DNA of 64,000 bases from Bacillus sp. FJAT-22090 (lineage in GTDB: Bacteria > Bacillota > Bacilli > Bacillales_A > Planococcaceae): positions 1,922,001-1,986,000 of the forward strand of contig NZ_CP012601.1 of the NCBI RefSeq assembly GCF_001278755.1, written 5' to 3'. Shown here piece after piece: positions 59,330 through 64,000 of this stretch. The notes below the pieces were generated by a model. The model worked only from the letters and a program-made list of their open reading frames with translations, did not search any database and had not been told where the DNA came from. How positions within the stretch are numbered: position 1 is the stretch's first letter; each line of letters starts with the position of its first letter. Position numbers and translations under genes: made by a program.

Positions 59330-60547
59330 ATGATGAAAGCTACAGGAATAGTTGTTGAATATAACCCTTTTCACAATGGACATTTATACCATTTAAATCA
59401 ATCACGAAGTAAAACAAACAGTGATGTGATTGTAGCGGTAATGTCTGGAAACTTTTTGCAACGTGGAGAACCCGCATTAGTTGACAAGTGGGCACGTGCA
59501 AAAATGGCTGTTTCAGCTGGTGTTGATTTAGTAATAGAATTACCATACGCATTCGCTACAGCCCAAGCGAGTGACTTTGCAAAAGGTGCCATTTTTTTAT
59601 TAGATTCATTAAAATGTGAATTCTTTTGTTTCGGTAGTGAAGAAGGCTCTTTAGATTCTTTTCATCATACATATGACTTATTATCGACCAATAAAGCCGA
59701 TTATAATACAGCTATCTCAACTTTAATGAAACAAGGTATTAGTTACCCAAGAGCTTTAAACGAAGCTTACAAAATAATCTCAAGTAATTCAACTGTTCCG
59801 TTAGTTGACTTATCAAAACCAAATAATATATTAGGGTATCATTATATCGAGGCAGCTTATCAGTTAAATGCATCTATAAAGCCAGAAACGATTCATCGGG
59901 TCATAGCAAATTATCACGATGATGCGGAGGCTTCCCAAACAATTGCAAGTGCTACAGGAATAAGAAAAGTGTTGTTTGGGGAAATGGATCTTACATCTAT
60001 TCAATCTTATTTACCTAATACTAGTATTACGGAATTGCATGCTTGGCATTCAGCTTTCAATGCTTTTGGTAGTTGGGAAAGTTTTTGGATATCTTTACGA
60101 TATATTATTTTAAGGCATACTAAAGAACAATTAGCTAATTATGCAGAAGTCACGGAAGGTATAGAAAATGCCATTTGGGATGCTGCGATGAAGTGTAATT
60201 CCTTTCAATCCTTCATGCAACAAATAAAATCAAAACGTTTTACTTGGACGAGGATTCAAAGAATGTTAACGCATATCTATATTGGTTTTACATGGAATGA
60301 GTTAAAGCAAATAGACTTGCCTACTTATATACGACCACTTGCAATGAGCAGGAATGGCCAAGCTTATTTAAATTCCTTAAAAAAAGATTTACAGCTTCCG
60401 CTGATAAGTAGAGTAGCTGCTCATAAAGAAAACGAGATGCTTATGCTTGATCTGAAAGCGGCAAATTTATATTATTTAGGTCTCCAATCTACTTTTGCAC
60501 AAAAGATGATTGGAAGCGACTATAGAATCGCTCCAATTATTTTGTAA
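59330..60547 (+). CDS. tmcAL: tRNA(Met) cytidine acetate ligase TmcAL
   Basis: The 405-residue nucleotidyltransferase-fold enzyme has GIVVEYNPFHNGH (HxGH) at the N terminus, MSGNFLQRGEPALVDKW and CFGSEEG. It activates acetate with ATP to form ac4C at the wobble base of elongator tRNA-Met (B. subtilis YlbM). ATG 59330 or 59333 both fit the AGGAAAGG site; TTG 59327 is less likely. Confidence 0.94.
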   Translation: MMKATGIVVEYNPFHNGHLYHLNQSRSKTNSDVIVAVMSGNFLQRGEPALVDKWARAKMAVSAGVDLVIELPYAFATAQASDFAKGAIFLLDSLKCEFFCFGSEEGSLDSFHHTYDLLSTNKADYNTAISTLMKQGISYPRALNEAYKIISSNSTVPLVDLSKPNNILGYHYIEAAYQLNASIKPETIHRVIANYHDDAEASQTIASATGIRKVLFGEMDLTSIQSYLPNTSITELHAWHSAFNAFGSWESFWISLRYIILRHTKEQLANYAEVTEGIENAIWDAAMKCNSFQSFMQQIKSKRFTWTRIQRMLTHIYIGFTWNELKQIDLPTYIRPLAMSRNGQAYLNSLKKDLQLPLISRVAAHKENEMLMLDLKAANLYYLGLQSTFAQKMIGSDYRIAPIIL

Positions 60548-60551
60548 TAAC

Positions 60552-61598
60552 CTATTTAGGCTCTAATTGATCTAAATAGGCGAGTGCATCATCTATTGTT
60601 CTAACAGGCACAATTTTCATTTTTGTGCCTATTTTTTTTGCAGATTTTAAAGCTTCCTCATAGTTTGTTGTTAAATCAGGATTATTCGCTAAAATAGATG
60701 GATCGATTTCGTCATCTGGCGCAAACATTATTTCGATTCCTTTTCGATCAGCCGCGATAACTTTTAAATCTATTCCACCAATTCGTCCAACTGTACCATC
60801 TGGCTTCATTTCACCAGTACCCGCAATGTTATAACCTTTTGAAATATCTTCCGGAATAAGTTGATTCAAAATTTCTAACGTAAACATAAGACCTGCTGAT
60901 GGGCCCCCTATATCTTCTGAGTTCATATGGACGACAGGGGTAGTTTCTACTTTTTTGTCTTCTGTGTAAGATATTCCGATTCCTGGTTTTTCAAGAACGC
61001 CTGGTATTGATTTTAAAGTAACTTCTTTTTCAAGTGTTTCTCCGTCTCTTTCAACTGTCAGTTGGACAACATCACCTTGACCTTTTTCGCTCAAGTACAT
61101 TTTAAGTTTTTCTTCGGTCAATTCCGTTAAATTATCCATTCCAATAATTTTATCTCCAGGTTCTAAAATGCCGTCAGCAGCACTATCTTTTAAAACATTA
61201 AAAATAAATATTCCATTGTTTATTACTTTATATGGCTTATTTGCTCGATCAAATGCTACCGAAATAGCATTAAATTGAGAATCAGACATAAGCTTTAATT
61301 GACGAATATTATATTCTTGTTCATCTTCATCTGCGTTACGGATTTGACTGGCTTTATAAATTTTTTGGTTATCGACTATTTTGGCATACGCATAAGTTAA
61401 TGGAGTAGCTTTTGCTAAGGAGATTGTAAGAAGACTCATTTTCCCTTCATCGTCTTCATCTCTACCTTGTACTTCTACAAATGGTGTAAGTTCATATGCA
61501 CCACCTGGTTTAGAAATATAGGATTCCATTGGGTAAAAGGCTAGGGATGCTACTAGCACCAAAATTAGAAGGAGAATTATTGGTTTTCTCTTCAGCAT
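60552..61598 (-). CDS. ylbL: PDZ-domain Lon-like serine protease YlbL
   Basis: The 348-residue protein has an N-terminal signal anchor (about 5-25), a PDZ domain (about 115-200) and a Lon-type catalytic domain. The dyad Ser is in GGPSAGLMF and the Lys in KVIAADRKG. YlbL in B. subtilis degrades the DNA-damage division inhibitor YneA. ATG 61598 is favoured because MLKRKPIILLL matches the family N terminus; the ribosome site spacing (11 nt) is long, and ATG 61634 is an alternative. Convergent with tmcAL. Confidence 0.88.
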   Translation of the reverse strand: MLKRKPIILLLILVLVASLAFYPMESYISKPGGAYELTPFVEVQGRDEDDEGKMSLLTISLAKATPLTYAYAKIVDNQKIYKASQIRNADEDEQEYNIRQLKLMSDSQFNAISVAFDRANKPYKVINNGIFIFNVLKDSAADGILEPGDKIIGMDNLTELTEEKLKMYLSEKGQGDVVQLTVERDGETLEKEVTLKSIPGVLEKPGIGISYTEDKKVETTPVVHMNSEDIGGPSAGLMFTLEILNQLIPEDISKGYNIAGTGEMKPDGTVGRIGGIDLKVIAADRKGIEIMFAPDDEIDPSILANNPDLTTNYEEALKSAKKIGTKMKIVPVRTIDDALAYLDQLEPK

Positions 61599-61694
61599 AA
61601 TATATTTATCCCTTCCTTTTAATTTCATATTCATTAGTTTATCACTTCCATTTTTACCTGACAAAACAAATGAACAATAAAGGATGTAATAATT

Positions 61695-62576
61695 TTGCAC
61701 AAAATAATTTCAATCGGCAGTTGGGCACTCATCATTCTTTTATTTATGCAACCAGGTATTGCACATAAGGGAGCCGTAGAAGGAATGCGTATATTTACTA
61801 CTGCATTACTTCCTTATTTACTACCTTACTTAGTGATCACTCAAATGTTTATTCGCTCGCAAAATTCTTTTTTAAAGACTAAAAATAAGTTTAAGTTGTA
61901 TTTGAATATTTACCTTCTCAGTGCCATTGGTGGCTTTCCTAGTGGAGCAGCAATTATTTCGTCTTTAAAAGAAATGGGCACTTTAAATAACCAGAATGCT
62001 AGTTGGCTAATTGCAATTTGCCATGCCCCAAGCCCAATGTTTGTCATTGGTTTTGTTGGTATAGATATATTTAATGCAGAAATAGCTGGGCTGAAGTTGT
62101 TATTAATTATTCATATTGTAAATTTGTTATTCCTTTTAGTATTCATTATTCGATCTCCTGCTATTCAGACAAATATTGAGACTGTTAAATTTTCTTCTTC
62201 GCCGTTTCAAGAGAGTATCAAAGAAACCTCTCAAATATTACTATTAATCGGTACTACGGTTGTCTTTTTTACGACGGTTAGTATTATTGTGTTTGAATCC
62301 GTAAAAGAGGTTTTACCTAATTTATCTCCACTTCTATTAGTATTTGTAGCATCCTTTTTTGAAATGACTGGAGGAATAAGTCTTGCCGGTGAAATATTAT
62401 CTGGAAATGAATTTCTTCCTGTAATTGTAGCGCTGATCATTGCATTTAGTGGTATAAGCATACATATGCAAATAATCGTTCTGGCGCAAAAAGCAGGTAT
62501 TTCCATTCGCCGTTACATAGTCTTCCGTTTTCTTCACATAATCATAATCCCAATCCTTTTCTACTTTTTCGCATAA
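61695..62576 (+). CDS. ylbJ: YlbJ-like sporulation integral membrane protein (short form)
   Basis: The 293-residue protein has about eight transmembrane segments and a GATE/nucleoside-recognition-like pattern, with ALLPYLLPYLVITQMF and GGFPSGAAIISSLKEMG. Family identity rests on these motifs and its place between coaD and ylbL. B. subtilis YlbJ has about 408 residues, so this is a shorter, divergent version. TTG 61695 follows AAAGGA; it is divergent from ylbL. Confidence 0.75.
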   Translation: MHKIISIGSWALIILLFMQPGIAHKGAVEGMRIFTTALLPYLLPYLVITQMFIRSQNSFLKTKNKFKLYLNIYLLSAIGGFPSGAAIISSLKEMGTLNNQNASWLIAICHAPSPMFVIGFVGIDIFNAEIAGLKLLLIIHIVNLLFLLVFIIRSPAIQTNIETVKFSSSPFQESIKETSQILLLIGTTVVFFTTVSIIVFESVKEVLPNLSPLLLVFVASFFEMTGGISLAGEILSGNEFLPVIVALIIAFSGISIHMQIIVLAQKAGISIRRYIVFRFLHIIIIPILFYFFA

Positions 62577-62584
62577 GTAGGAAT

Positions 62585-62631
62585 GTTACGGTTGGATTAC
62601 TGGTGCCAGGCACCAGTAATCTACTCGTAAC
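62585..62631. repeat. Palindrome with GGTGCCAGGCACC core
   Basis: GATTACTGGTGCC (62595-62607) and GGCACCAGTAATC (62609-62621) are exact complements around one A. Outer GTTACG (62585-62590) and CGTAAC (62626-62631) extend it. The core is a widespread intergenic palindrome in Bacillales. No T-run follows. Confidence 0.8.
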
Positions 62632-62660
62632 AATAAGGAAATGAGAGGAAAATAAACAGA

Positions 62661-62685
62661 GAAAAACCTTGCAATGGTTGCAAGG

Positions 62686-62687
<2 letters not shown>
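62661..62687 (-). terminator. coaD terminator overlapping its stop codon
   Basis: AACCTTGCAA (62665-62674) and TTGCAAGGTT (62678-62687) flank TGG. A-rich sequence at 62662-62666 gives T5 on the minus strand. The stem includes part of the coaD stop. Confidence 0.85.
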
Positions 62688-63739
<1,052 letters not shown>

Positions 63740-63841
63740 TTTAATACTCCTAGCTATCAAATTCGCCTTAGCGAATTTGTGTGACAAGATTTTTCGCCTA
63801 CCTATAGGCTATCTCCCTAAAAACAGAAGACTTTTACTAAA

Positions 63842-64000
63842 TTAAAATAACCCAGATTGTTTAATATTAATACGCTTTTCTTCCTTTTCTACATCCAGTA
63901 AAAATAAGCGAATCATCCATGCTTCTTCGATATAATAAACGGCACCAATTTTTTCGAACGGTTCGGACATAGCATCATATCTTTTTTGGTTTAATACATA
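63842..64000 (-). CDS. Unidentified protein, C-terminal part (cut by window edge)
   Basis: The minus strand is open from 64000 to a TAA at 63842-63844. It encodes 52 residues ending EEKRINIKQSGLF, with AVYYIEEAWMIRLFLLDVEKE before it. The sequence looks like a genuine coding end upstream of rsmD. The family is not recognised; it does not resemble YlbG as I know it. Confidence 0.6.
   Translation of the reverse strand, partial: YVLNQKRYDAMSEPFEKIGAVYYIEEAWMIRLFLLDVEKEEKRINIKQSGLF

Overview
The window is low-GC Firmicute DNA from an endospore-forming member of the Bacillales, most likely Planococcaceae (relatives such as Psychrobacillus, Lysinibacillus or Sporosarcina). The evidence is strong AGGAGG ribosome sites, frequent TTG/GTG starts, the sporulation genes spoIIGA, sigE, sigG, spoVD, spoVE, cotH, ylbJ and ylbO, and a gene order that follows the Bacillus subtilis ylb, dcw, ylm and pyr chromosomal blocks. 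Genus is an inference. No rRNA, tRNA, CRISPR array, intact IS or prophage was found.

Region 1 (1-11.6 kb, both strands) is accessory. It holds a serine-rich GKKGN-repeat protein with an A-tract frameshift, a CotH spore-coat kinase and a small SET-domain protein. A TldD/TldE protease pair, PsiE, a divergent HprK-like protein and a DUF421 membrane protein follow. Next come a coiled-coil protein paired with a membrane-anchored NodB deacetylase, and a decayed tctC fragment. Several long perfect inverted repeats lie in the first 1 kb.

Region 2 (11.6-23.4 kb, minus strand) is a complete pyrimidine operon, pyrR-pyrP-pyrB-pyrC-carA-carB-pyrK-pyrD-pyrF-pyrE. It has a sigma-A promoter, PyrR-type attenuators before pyrR and pyrB, and a strong terminator after pyrE. 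Most junctions overlap by 4-8 bases.

Region 3 (23.4-34.5 kb, minus strand) carries rluD, lspA, ileS behind a T-box leader, divIVA, ylmH, ylmG, sepF, ylmE, ylmC, sigG, sigE and spoIIGA. The 24.8-25.5 kb gap holds a tandem palindromic repeat, one copy interrupted by a two-hairpin RNA-like module. The same module recurs inside an unrelated repeat at 34.8-35.0 kb.

Region 4 (35.1-49.8 kb, minus strand) is the dcw cluster: mraZ, rsmH, ftsL, pbpB, spoVD, mraY, murD, spoVE, divIB, ylxW, ylxX, sbp, ftsA, ftsZ. murE, murG and murB are absent from their usual places. spoVE has no canonical start codon and appears to begin at ACG. A three-repeat MraZ operator precedes mraZ.

Region 5 (50.2-64.0 kb, mostly minus strand) has bshC, a DUF3397 gene, panE, a three-gene biotin-dependent acyl-CoA carboxylase, ylbO, an enoyl-CoA hydratase, rpmF, ylbN, tmcAL (+), ylbL, ylbJ (+), coaD, rsmD and a gene cut by the window edge. 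The window therefore couples nucleotide synthesis, cell-wall and septum assembly, and the early mother-cell/forespore sigma-factor programme, with spore-coat genes in the accessory arm.
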